This document shows, one piece after another, positions 57,021-64,000 of a stretch of 64,000 nucleotides of DNA (position 1 is its first letter; the number at the start of each line of letters is the position of its first letter). Where the stretch lies: contig JAVJOG010000022.1 of the NCBI GenBank assembly GCA_040216885.1, forward strand, positions 128,669 to 192,668, written 5' to 3'. The position numbers and the translations under genes are program-made. This DNA comes from Parvibaculum sp040216885 (GTDB lineage Bacteria > Pseudomonadota > Alphaproteobacteria > Parvibaculales > Parvibaculaceae). The notes under the pieces are model-generated. The model saw only the letters and a program-made list of their open reading frames with translations, searched no databases and was not told the DNA's origin.

Positions 57021-58634
57021 TCACTTCCCGCGCCGCCGCTCCATCTCCTCCATCGTGTCGACATCCTTCAGCGCCGCGTCGTCTTGCATCGCCACTTCGC
57101 AGACGGCGTCGGCATGTTCGCCGATCAGATGTTTCGCGCCCGTGTCGCCCTTCGTCTCCGTCATCGCGGCGAACCATTCGCGGCCCCACAGGACCGGGTT
57201 GCCGCGTTTTCCGCCTACGGTCGGCACGCAGATGGTCCGGCCCTCTTCCGGGTCGAAGGCGGCGATCAGGCGGTCGAGGTGGTGGCTGCGGATGTCGGGC
57301 ATGTCGCCCAGGCAGATCAGGGCCGCGTCGATGTCATCGGGCAGGCCGTTTATCCCCACCCTCAACGAGGTGCTCAGCCCCTCTTTGTGACAGTTGTTTG
57401 ACAGTTTCGTGACAGCGAGCCCTTCGAGCGCCTGTTCGACCTCTGCCGCGCGGTCGCCGGTGACGACGATCACCGGGTCCGCCGACGAGGCCAGCGCCGC
57501 TTCGGCGACGTGGCGGACCATGGGCTTGCCGTCTACGGCCATGGTCAGCTTGTTCGGTCCGCCCATGCGGCGCGACTGGCCGGCGGCCAGAATTATCGCG
57601 GCAACACGGGGGCTTGGCGGCGTCGCGCGGGTGCCTTCGCGCGGTTGCGGGCGCGACGGGATTTCCTTCAGCAGGCCGCCGACGCCCATGGCGGCGACAT
57701 CGGCCGGCGTCACGTCGAGGCCGGCCAGCAGCCGCGCCAGCACCCAGTCGAAGCCGTTGAGCTTTGGCGAGCGCGCGCAGCCGGGCAGGCCGATGACAGG
57801 TGTTTTATCGTGGCGGGCCAACAACATAAGGTTGCCAGGGTCGACCGGCATTCCGAAGTGCAACACCTCGCCGCCCGCTTGCGCGATGCCTGCGGGCACG
57901 ACGTCGCGGCGGTCGACCGTTGCCGAGGCGCCGAAGATCAGCACCGGCGAGCAGTCCTCGGCCAGCAGTTCGCGCACCGCGCCGGCGACCGCCAACTCAT
58001 TGTGTTCGCAGCGGATTTCGCGCGCGATCATGCTTCCCATCGCGGCGAGGCGCGCGTCGAGGATGCCGCGGCTCTTGTCCATGACGCTCGTTTTGGTGTC
58101 CGGCAGTTGCGTCGCGACAAGGCCGAGGCGGTGCGGCTTGAAGGCATGCAGCGTCATCGCGCTGGTGCCGTCGCGCGCGATTTCCAGCGCGCGGTCGAGT
58201 TCGGCGCGCGGTGCGGCAAAGGGAATTATCTTAATGGTGGCAAGCATTTGCCGCGCAGTCACGCTTTCAAATGGCGCCAGCGTCGCCACCGTGATCGCCT
58301 CGCCGATGGCGTTGATCGCGGCGATGCGCGTGGCGTCGATCTCGACGATGCCGCCGGCCTCGGCATGCAGGTTGGCGCGGCCGGTGAATGGCGCCGCGGC
58401 GCGAATTCCTTTTCCTGCCAAGGCCTCGGCGAGCGCCTCCGCCGCTTCGTCTTCCGCCACGTCGCTCGCTTCGAGGCGCGCCGCGATGACGGTGGCGACG
58501 CCCGCCGCTTTCAGCGCCGCGACATCGGCGGTGCTCAAGTGCCTGCCTTTCTTGAAGGTTTCGCTTCCGACTTTTCGCGAATGGGCGAGGATCGCGCCTT
58601 CGGCTTCGTCGGGTGTCAGCTCGCCGAAGATCAT
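57021..58634 (-). CDS. Molybdopterin-binding / MobA-like NTP transferase fusion
   Basis: A 537-residue fusion. Residues 1-340 form a MoeA/CinA-like molybdopterin-binding domain (GRHLSTADVAALKAAGVATV; PVLIFGASATVDRRDVVPAGI; GLPGCARSPKLNGFD). Residues about 345-537 form a MobA/CoxC-type NTP transferase (IILAAGQSRRMGGPNKLTM, MVRHVAEAAL, CLGDMPDI). Such fusions accompany xanthine dehydrogenase-type operons and are thought to make the cytidine-form cofactor needed by the enzyme. Last gene of the cox-type operon; its start overlaps the end of the XdhC-type gene. A run of Pho-box-like repeats lies inside its sequence at 57387-57415. Confidence 0.9.
   Translation of the reverse strand: MIFGELTPDEAEGAILAHSRKVGSETFKKGRHLSTADVAALKAAGVATVIAARLEASDVAEDEAAEALAEALAGKGIRAAAPFTGRANLHAEAGGIVEIDATRIAAINAIGEAITVATLAPFESVTARQMLATIKIIPFAAPRAELDRALEIARDGTSAMTLHAFKPHRLGLVATQLPDTKTSVMDKSRGILDARLAAMGSMIAREIRCEHNELAVAGAVRELLAEDCSPVLIFGASATVDRRDVVPAGIAQAGGEVLHFGMPVDPGNLMLLARHDKTPVIGLPGCARSPKLNGFDWVLARLLAGLDVTPADVAAMGVGGLLKEIPSRPQPREGTRATPPSPRVAAIILAAGQSRRMGGPNKLTMAVDGKPMVRHVAEAALASSADPVIVVTGDRAAEVEQALEGLAVTKLSNNCHKEGLSTSLRVGINGLPDDIDAALICLGDMPDIRSHHLDRLIAAFDPEEGRTICVPTVGGKRGNPVLWGREWFAAMTETKGDTGAKHLIGEHADAVCEVAMQDDAALKDVDTMEEMERRRGK
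57387..57415 (-). promoter_or_regulatory. Intragenic Pho-box-like array (three half-sites)
   Basis: On the minus strand CTGTCA occurs at 57415, 57404 and 57393, exactly 11 bp apart, inside the MobA-like domain of the fusion gene. The 24-bp core closely matches the intergenic array at 34240-34279. Confidence 0.4.
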
Positions 58635-59308
58635 TGGCGCAAGCTCCCGGTGATCTCGGCCATGATCGAGATGGCGATCTCGGCCGGGCTTTTCGCGCCG
58701 ATGGACAGGCCGACTGGCCCGTGAATGCGAGCAATATCGATATCTTCGAAGCCCGCTTCCTTCAGCCGTGCGACGCGGGCGGCATGCGTCTTCTTCGAGC
58801 CGAGCGCGCCGATATAGAAGGAGGGGCTGTTGAGCGCGGCCTGCAGCGCCGGGTCGTCGAGCTTCGGATCGTGGGTCAGCGTGACGACCGCCGTGCGCGT
58901 GTCGGGGGCGAGGGCGGCCATCGCGTCGTCGGGCCAGTCGTGACGCAAGTCGATGTCGGGAAAGCGGTTTTCGGATGCGAAGGAGGTGCGCGGATCGATC
59001 ACCGTCACGTCGTAGCCGGCAAGCGCCGCCATACGCGCCAGCGGCTGCGCGATGTGGACGGCGCCGACGACGAGGAGGCGCAGCGGCGGATTGAAGGGGT
59101 TGAGGAACCAGTCGCCATCGGGACCGGCAATAACGGATGCACGATCGCTCGCCAGCACCTCATGCGATACTTCAGTTAACCAGCTTTCTTGTTGTTTTTC
59201 AGTTGGATAGAGGAGTTTCCCGAATCCATCCGTTAACCGCGTCGCCAGCACCACGGGGCGCTTGGCGGCGCGATCCTCGACCAGTTTTGCGAGAATTCCG
59301 GCGTCCAT
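58631..59308 (-). CDS. XdhC-type molybdenum cofactor maturation protein, C-terminal (Rossmann) part
   Basis: XdhC proteins bind the molybdenum cofactor and deliver it, sulfurated, to xanthine dehydrogenase-type enzymes. This 225-residue protein has the XdhC Rossmann domain: LLVVGAVHIAQPLARMAALAGYDVTVIDPR, TAVVTLTHDPKLDDPAL, SFYIGALGSKKTHAAR and IHGPVGLSIGAKSPAEIAISIMAEI. Usually one protein carries this domain plus an N-terminal XdhC_CoxI domain; here the latter is a separate gene (59310-59633), 1 base upstream. Confidence 0.92.
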   Translation of the reverse strand: MDAGILAKLVEDRAAKRPVVLATRLTDGFGKLLYPTEKQQESWLTEVSHEVLASDRASVIAGPDGDWFLNPFNPPLRLLVVGAVHIAQPLARMAALAGYDVTVIDPRTSFASENRFPDIDLRHDWPDDAMAALAPDTRTAVVTLTHDPKLDDPALQAALNSPSFYIGALGSKKTHAARVARLKEAGFEDIDIARIHGPVGLSIGAKSPAEIAISIMAEITGSLRQ

Positions 59309-59309
59309 C

Positions 59310-59633
59310 TCAGCCCGTCACCGGTTCGACCATGACGCGGATGCGCCCGCCGCAGGCCAGCCCGACTTCCCATGCCATCGCATCGGAGACGCCGTATTCG
59401 AGGATTTCCGGTTGGCCACTTGTCAGTGTTTCGAGTGCGCGCGTTACCACGTCGCCTTCGATGCAGCCGCCGGAGACGGAGCCCACAAAGGTGGCGTCGT
59501 CGCGGATCGCGAGCTGGCTCCCGACGGGGCGGGGCGCGGAGCCCCAGGTTTCGATGACGGTGGCGAGCGCCACCTTGCGGCCCTGCTCAAGCCAGCCGGC
59601 GGCTTCCTCCAGCACGTCGTCATGTTCGCTCAT
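59310..59633 (-). CDS. XdhC/CoxI N-terminal domain protein
   Basis: A 107-residue protein with only the XdhC_CoxI domain: GRKVALATVIETWGSAPRPVGSQLAI, SVSGGCIEGDVVTRAL and VGLACGGRIRVMVEP; the last motif carries the Cys (GLACGG) linked to cofactor binding in this family. Separate from the Rossmann part. Its start overlaps the stop of the VWA gene (ATGA). Confidence 0.92.
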   Translation of the reverse strand: MSEHDDVLEEAAGWLEQGRKVALATVIETWGSAPRPVGSQLAIRDDATFVGSVSGGCIEGDVVTRALETLTSGQPEILEYGVSDAMAWEVGLACGGRIRVMVEPVTG

Positions 59634-60805
59634 GCCGCTCTCCGTTCGGGTTTCCGTTCGATATGGGCATCGGACAGGGCGTCGACCAGTGCGGCGAGCG
59701 AGGCGATGTTGTGGACCGGGCGAAACTCGTCGACATGGGGCAGCAGCGCCTTGACGCCGAGGGCCTTCGGTTCGAAGCGCTCATAGCGGAGCAGTGGATT
59801 GAGCCAGATCAGCCGCCGGGCGCGCCGGTGCAGCCGCGCGATTTCGGGACCGACGCCTTCGCCGGCGTCGCGGTCGAGGCCATCTGTGACCAGCAAGACC
59901 GTTGCGCCCTGACCAAGCACGCGCCGTGCCCAATCGATGTTGAAGCGGCGCAGCGTCTCGCCGATGCGGGTGCCGCCGTCCCAATCCTCGACCCGGGCGG
60001 CAACAAGCGCCAGCGCCTCGTCGACGTCGCGGTGCTTCAGTTCGCGCGTGACATTGGTCAGCCGTGTGCCGAACAGGAAGACATGCACGCGATCGCGGTC
60101 GTTGGTCAGCGCATGCAGGAAGTGCAGGAAGACGCGGCTATAGGCCGACATCGAGCCGGAAATGTCGCAGAGCACAACCAGCGGCGGGCGGCGGTGGCGG
60201 AAGTCGCGGTGCCTCAGCGGGATGACGCCGCCGGCGCGCAGGCTCGCTCGCAGGGTCGCGCGCATGTCGATCATCGGGCCGCGCGCGGCTGGTCTCGTGC
60301 GGCGAATGCGGGCCTCGTCCTGCGTCAGACGCAGGCGGGCGATGGCTGCTTTTGCCTCGGCGAGTTCAGCGACCGACATCTGCTCGAAATCCTTGTGGCG
60401 CAACAACTCGTCGGCCGAGAAGGTTTCGCTGCGGTCGATTTCAAGATCGGGTTCGGCCGTCTCGCGCGGCCTACCGTCGCCAAAAAGCGCTTCGGCGAGG
60501 CGGCGGCTTTGCTCCTCGCGTGAGGCATCGGGCGGTGTTGCGATCTCGGGCAGCATCAGCGCCATCATCCGGTCGAGCAGCTTCGGATCGCGCCAGAAGA
60601 CATGGAATGCCTGATCGAAGAGGTGATGCTGGTCGTGACGTTTCACCAGCGTCGCATGAAGCGTCCAGTAGAAGTCGGACCGGGCGCCGATGCCCGCGGC
60701 TTCGACCGCCTCGACTGCGTCGAGCACCTGACGCGGGCCGACCGGCAGGCCGGCGCGCCGCAGCACGCGGGCGAAGTGGACGATATTTTCGGCAAGACGG
60801 CCCAT
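59630..60805 (-). CDS. coxE: CoxE-like VWA-domain protein
   Basis: A 391-residue protein of the CoxE family. The C-terminal von Willebrand A domain has the MIDAS motif in VVLCDISGSMSAYSRVFLHFLHAL, plus WDGGTRIGETLRRFN and LLVTDGLDRD. CoxE works with the MoxR ATPase CoxD in inserting sulfur and copper or in remodelling the Mo enzyme (known for CO dehydrogenase of Oligotropha). The start at 60805 (MGRLAENIVHFARVLRRAG) is the family start; the frame is open upstream. It is 1 base from coxD. Confidence 0.92.
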   Translation of the reverse strand: MGRLAENIVHFARVLRRAGLPVGPRQVLDAVEAVEAAGIGARSDFYWTLHATLVKRHDQHHLFDQAFHVFWRDPKLLDRMMALMLPEIATPPDASREEQSRRLAEALFGDGRPRETAEPDLEIDRSETFSADELLRHKDFEQMSVAELAEAKAAIARLRLTQDEARIRRTRPAARGPMIDMRATLRASLRAGGVIPLRHRDFRHRRPPLVVLCDISGSMSAYSRVFLHFLHALTNDRDRVHVFLFGTRLTNVTRELKHRDVDEALALVAARVEDWDGGTRIGETLRRFNIDWARRVLGQGATVLLVTDGLDRDAGEGVGPEIARLHRRARRLIWLNPLLRYERFEPKALGVKALLPHVDEFRPVHNIASLAALVDALSDAHIERKPERRAA

Positions 60806-60806
60806 G

Positions 60807-61718
60807 TCAGTCGGCGGCCTGCGCCGCCATCCTGATTTCTTCGAGGAGGCGCGCCGCCTCGCTGCCGGCGACGCGGGCAATGTCGTCCTGGTATTTCAGC
60901 AGCGCGCCCAGCGTGTCGTTGACCATCTCCTTGTCGAGCGCCACGGCATCGAGCGCGGTCAGTGCTTCCGCCCAGTCGATCGTTTCGGCGATGCCAGGGC
61001 TTTTGTAGATGTCGAGGCCGCGCAGCTTCTGCACGAACGCCACGATGTCGCGGGAGAGATTGTCGGGCGTCTTCGGCGCCTTCAGCTTCAGGATTGCCAG
61101 TTCACGTGCCGCATCGGGATAGTCGACCCAATGGAAGAGGCAGCGCCGCTTCAGCGCGTCGTGGATTTCGCGGGTGCGGTTCGACGTCACGATGACGATG
61201 GGCGGTTTGGCGGCCTTGATGGTGCCGATCTCGGGCACCGTCACCTGAAAATCGGAAAGGACTTCGAGGAGATAGGCTTCGAAAGGTTCGTCGGTCCGGT
61301 CGAGCTCGTCGATCAGTAGCACCGGCGGCCCTTCGACGGCGGGCTCCAGCGCCTGAAGGATCGGGCGACGGATCAGGAAGCGCTCGGAGAAAACGTCCTT
61401 GCCAAGTTCCGAGCGGTCCTCGACGCCTTCGGCCTCGGCCAGACGGATCTCGATCATCTGCGCCTGATAGTTCCACTCATAGACGGCGGCGGCGGTGTCG
61501 AGGCCTTCGTAACATTGCAGGCGGATCAACCGGCGGCCGAGCGCCTCGGCCAGCACCTTGGCGATTTCGGTCTTGCCGACGCCGGCCTCGCCCTCAAGCA
61601 GCAGCGGGCGGCCCATCTTGAGCGCGAGGAATATCACCGTCGCCAACGCGCGGTCGGCGACATAGGCGCCGCGCGCGAGAAGTTCGACGGTCTCGTCGAT
61701 GGAAGAAGGCAGGTTCAT
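60807..61718 (-). CDS. coxD: CoxD-like MoxR AAA+ ATPase
   Basis: A 303-residue AAA+ ATPase of the MoxR family. Walker A is LLLEGEAGVGKTEIAKVLAEAL, Walker B VLLIDELDR, sensor 1 VIVTSNRTREIHDALKRRC. The combination with a VWA protein and XdhC is the classical CoxD/CoxE pair of carbon monoxide/xanthine dehydrogenase operons, needed for the mature active site. Start ATG is the complement of 61716-61718. It lies 37 bases after the coxM gene. Confidence 0.94.
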   Translation of the reverse strand: MNLPSSIDETVELLARGAYVADRALATVIFLALKMGRPLLLEGEAGVGKTEIAKVLAEALGRRLIRLQCYEGLDTAAAVYEWNYQAQMIEIRLAEAEGVEDRSELGKDVFSERFLIRRPILQALEPAVEGPPVLLIDELDRTDEPFEAYLLEVLSDFQVTVPEIGTIKAAKPPIVIVTSNRTREIHDALKRRCLFHWVDYPDAARELAILKLKAPKTPDNLSRDIVAFVQKLRGLDIYKSPGIAETIDWAEALTALDAVALDKEMVNDTLGALLKYQDDIARVAGSEAARLLEEIRMAAQAAD

Positions 61719-61755
61719 CTTGTCAGCCTATGCCCGACGGGTCGCGTCCGCAAAA

Positions 61756-62553
61756 TCAGCCGGCCGCCGCGACGGCGCGCTTTGCCATGACGGTGATCAG
61801 GTGTGCGCGGTATTCGGCGGTGCCGTGGAGGTCGGCGTTGAGGCTCTTGGCCGGTACCTTGATGCCAGCGACAGCATCCGGCGACCAGCTTTTCGTCAGC
61901 GCGTCTTCCATTTCCTTGACGCGGAACACGCCGTCCTGGCCCGCACCGGTGACGGCGACGCGGATGCCCCAAGGGCCTTTCGACACGAAGACGCCGACCA
62001 TCGCGTAGCGCGATGCGGGGTTCGGGAACTTCATGTAGGCGGCTTTTTCAGGATGCGGGAAGGTGACCTCCTTGACGATCTCGCCGTCTTCCAGCGCCGT
62101 TTCGAACATGCCCTTGAAGAATTCGTCGGCTTCGATCAGGCGCTTCGTGGTGTGTATCTTCGCGTCGAGGGCGAGGCAGGCGGCCGGGTAGTCGGATGCC
62201 GGGTCATTGTTGGCGATCGAACCGCCGATGGTACCCATATGGCGGACGGCGGGGTCGCCGATGCCTTCGGCGAGTGCGGCCAGCGCCGGGTTGTGCTTCT
62301 TCACATCGGCCGATTGCGCGACCGTCGCATGTTTCGTTGCCGCGCCGATCATCACCGCGTCGCCTTCGGCGCGGATGAAGTCGAGTTCCTTCAGGCCGCC
62401 GATGTCGATCAGGTCGCTCGGCATAGCGAGGCGTTGCTTCAGCGTCGGGATAAGGGTCTGGCCGCCGGCGAGGAGTTTCGGATCGTCGGCTTTTGCCAGC
62501 ATCGCTTCGGCTTCGGCCAGCGACTTCGGGCGGGCATAGTTGAACTGGTACAT
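61756..62553 (-). CDS. coxM: CoxM-like FAD subunit of a molybdenum hydroxylase
   Basis: The FAD-binding medium subunit passes electrons from the Fe-S subunit to the acceptor. The 265-residue protein starts MYQFNYARPKSLAEAEAML, with LAGGQTLIPTLKQRLAMPSDLIDIGGL (FAD motif), GAATKHATVAQS, GTIGGSIANNDPASDYPAAC and CO_deh_flav_C. The start at 62553 is the family start. It is 10 bases downstream of coxL on the same strand. Confidence 0.94.
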   Translation of the reverse strand: MYQFNYARPKSLAEAEAMLAKADDPKLLAGGQTLIPTLKQRLAMPSDLIDIGGLKELDFIRAEGDAVMIGAATKHATVAQSADVKKHNPALAALAEGIGDPAVRHMGTIGGSIANNDPASDYPAACLALDAKIHTTKRLIEADEFFKGMFETALEDGEIVKEVTFPHPEKAAYMKFPNPASRYAMVGVFVSKGPWGIRVAVTGAGQDGVFRVKEMEDALTKSWSPDAVAGIKVPAKSLNADLHGTAEYRAHLITVMAKRAVAAAG

Positions 62554-62563
62554 CGGGCTCTCC

Positions 62564-64000
62564 TTATTCGGCGGCGGCGCGCGGGCGGGACTTGATAGCC
62601 GCCCAGACGCGGGCAGGCGTCGCCGGCATTTCGATGTCGCGGATGCCCAGCGCATCGGTGACGGCATTGATGATGGCTGGCGGCGAGGCGATGGCGCCGG
62701 CTTCGCCGCAGCCTTTCATGCCAAGCGGATTGGACGGGCAGACCGTCTTCGTGAAACCGAGATTGAAACTCGGCAAGTCGTCGGCGCGGGGCATGCAGTA
62801 ATCCATGTAGGAGCCGGTGACAAGCTGGCCGGATTGCGGATCGTAGATGCCGTGTTCCAGCAGCGCCTGACCGATGCCCTGCGCGATGCCGCCATGCACC
62901 TGACCCTCGACGATCATCGGATTGATGATGGTGCCGAAATCGTCGACGGCAACGAAATTGACGATGTGCGTGACGCCTGTGTCCGGGTCGATCTCGACTT
63001 CGCAGATATGGCAGCCGGCGGGGAAGGTGAAGTTGGTCGGGTCGTAGAAGGCGCCTTCCTTGAGGCCGGGTTCGATCTCGGCGGAGGGGAAGCCGTGCGC
63101 CGTGTAGGCCGAGAGCGCGAGTTGCGCCCAAGGCAGGGATTTGTCGGTGCCTTGCACGGTGAAGATTCCGTTCTCGAAGACGATGTCCTCGACGGCGGCT
63201 TCCATCAGATGGGCGGCGATCTTTTTCGCCTTGGTCTCGATCTTGTCGAGCGCCTTGACGATGGCGCTCATGCCGACGGCGCCGGAACGCGAGCCGTAGG
63301 TACCCATGCCGAATTGCACCTTGTCGGTGTCGCCATGGACGATCTCGACCTGTTCCATCGGAATGCCGAGGCGGGAGGCGACGAGTTGCGCAAAGGTGGT
63401 TTCGTGGCCCTGTCCGTGGCTGTGCGAACCGGTCAACACTTCGACATTGCCGGTCGGATTGACGCGCACTTCGGCGCTTTCCCAAAGGCCGACGCCGGCG
63501 CCGAGCGAACCGACAGCGGCGGACGGCGCGAGGCCACAGGCTTCGATGTAGGAAGAAAAGCCGAGGCCGCGCAGCTTGCCGCGCTTTTCGGCTTCGGCCT
63601 TGCGTGCCGGGAAGCCCTTGTGGTCGACTGCTTTCATGGCGGCGTCGAGCGAAGCTTCATAGTCGCCGGCGTCATAGGCCAGGATGACCGGCGTCTGATG
63701 CGGGAAGGTGCGGATGAAATTGCGGCGGCGGATCTCGGCGGGGTCGATACCGGTTTCGCGCGCCGCCGTTTCGACGATGCGTTCGACGAGATAGGTCGCT
63801 TCGGGGCGGCCGGCGCCGCGATAGGCATCGACGGGTGCGGTGTGGGTGTAGACGCCGTCGACCTCGACATAGATCGCCGGAATGTCGTATTGGCCCGAAA
63901 GCAGCGTGCCGTAGAGATAGGTCGGCACCGAGGCCGAGAAGGTCGAGAGGTAGGCGCCGAGATTGGCGACGGTCTTGACGCGCAGCGCGAGGAATTTTCC
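62564..64000 (-). CDS. coxL: Form II CoxL-like molybdopterin subunit, C-terminal part (partial)
   Basis: The last 478 residues of a large molybdopterin subunit of the xanthine dehydrogenase/CO dehydrogenase family; the N-terminus lies beyond the right edge. Visible parts are GVYTHTAPVDAYRGAGRPEATYLVERIVE, GLGFSSYIEACGLAP, THSHGQGHETTFAQLVASRLG, SAYTAHGF and MPRADDLPSFNLGFTKTVCPSNPLGMKGCGEAGAI with the usual catalytic Glu (GCGEAG). The motif AYRGAGR, instead of AYRCSFR, marks form II. coxS is presumably upstream. Substrate unknown; CO is less likely for form II. Confidence 0.92.
   Translation of the reverse strand, partial: GKFLALRVKTVANLGAYLSTFSASVPTYLYGTLLSGQYDIPAIYVEVDGVYTHTAPVDAYRGAGRPEATYLVERIVETAARETGIDPAEIRRRNFIRTFPHQTPVILAYDAGDYEASLDAAMKAVDHKGFPARKAEAEKRGKLRGLGFSSYIEACGLAPSAAVGSLGAGVGLWESAEVRVNPTGNVEVLTGSHSHGQGHETTFAQLVASRLGIPMEQVEIVHGDTDKVQFGMGTYGSRSGAVGMSAIVKALDKIETKAKKIAAHLMEAAVEDIVFENGIFTVQGTDKSLPWAQLALSAYTAHGFPSAEIEPGLKEGAFYDPTNFTFPAGCHICEVEIDPDTGVTHIVNFVAVDDFGTIINPMIVEGQVHGGIAQGIGQALLEHGIYDPQSGQLVTGSYMDYCMPRADDLPSFNLGFTKTVCPSNPLGMKGCGEAGAIASPPAIINAVTDALGIRDIEMPATPARVWAAIKSRPRAAAE

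Noticed and set aside
62564..64000. Calling the large subunit a true aerobic CO dehydrogenase
   Set aside because: The active-site motif is AYRGAGR (form II), not AYRCSFR; the Cys that binds copper in form I is missing.

Overview
The window is high-GC bacterial chromosome (roughly 60-65 % GC by eye) from an alphaproteobacterium. Pointers are 5-aminolevulinate synthase (C4 heme pathway), a MucR/Ros-type regulator, LdtR with an L,D-transpeptidase, CtaA beside a DUF2842 gene, a Cbp3-like ubiquinol-cytochrome c chaperone next to DUF177-plsX-fabH-ihfA, a K+-independent H+-pyrophosphatase and class I PHA synthase. It looks like a free-living, flagellated, aerobic, PHA-storing member of the Hyphomicrobiales/Parvibaculales type; genus is not claimed. 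No prophage, CRISPR array or IS transposase was seen, and coding density is high.

Layout. 1-2.3 kb: motB (partial) and motA, a flavin reductase, a MarR regulator. 2.5-5.0 kb: exbB-exbD-exbD and a TonB-like protein with a non-TonB C-terminal domain. 5.0-7.6 kb: a beta-hydroxyacid dehydrogenase coupled to an ODC-type decarboxylase, then a short TetR regulator with a palindromic operator. 7.6-11.9 kb: hemB and a valine-catabolism operon. 12-17.7 kb: ldtR, a DUF1295 membrane protein, L,D-transpeptidase, GDPD, hemA, DUF6898, and a MucR paralog without zinc ligands. 18.2-24.9 kb: glyA-nrdR-ribD-ribE-ribBX-ribH-nusB-thiL. 25-29 kb: hppA and a CPA2 antiporter. 29-34 kb: bamE, divergent from chaperone-DUF177-plsX-fabH-ihfA-merR-tRNA-Pro. 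34-40 kb: a 27-aa microprotein, a Pho-box-like array, DUF2842, ctaA, metY, CoA-binding protein, enoyl-CoA hydratase, GNAT, thioesterase. 40-43 kb: rplM-rpsI, argC, EamA. 43-44 kb: a small higBA insertion with an AT-rich ORF. 44-57 kb: phaC, lipoprotein, aminotransferase-hom, glpX-recJ, tRNA-Glu, a frameshifted gene, gloA, cobB, GH13 glucosidase. 57-64 kb (minus strand): a form II cox-type molybdenum hydroxylase operon with its maturation genes, running off the right edge.

How the parts connect. The rib genes form one translationally coupled riboflavin/lumazine operon, but the GTP cyclohydrolase II half of the RibBA protein lacks its catalytic cysteines, so that step must be encoded elsewhere. 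The cox cluster pairs structural subunits (L, M; S presumably upstream) with a MoxR ATPase, a VWA protein, split XdhC proteins and a fused molybdopterin-binding/MobA-like protein, consistent with cofactor sulfuration and insertion.

The most interesting signals outside ordinary genes are three groups of CTGTCA half-sites at exact 11-bp periodicity (Pho-box architecture), one inside a coding region; two copies plus a half copy of a ~160-bp inverted-repeat element; twin abutting operators in front of higBA; an unannotated-looking microprotein after tRNA-Pro; and the TonB-like protein with a replaced periplasmic domain.
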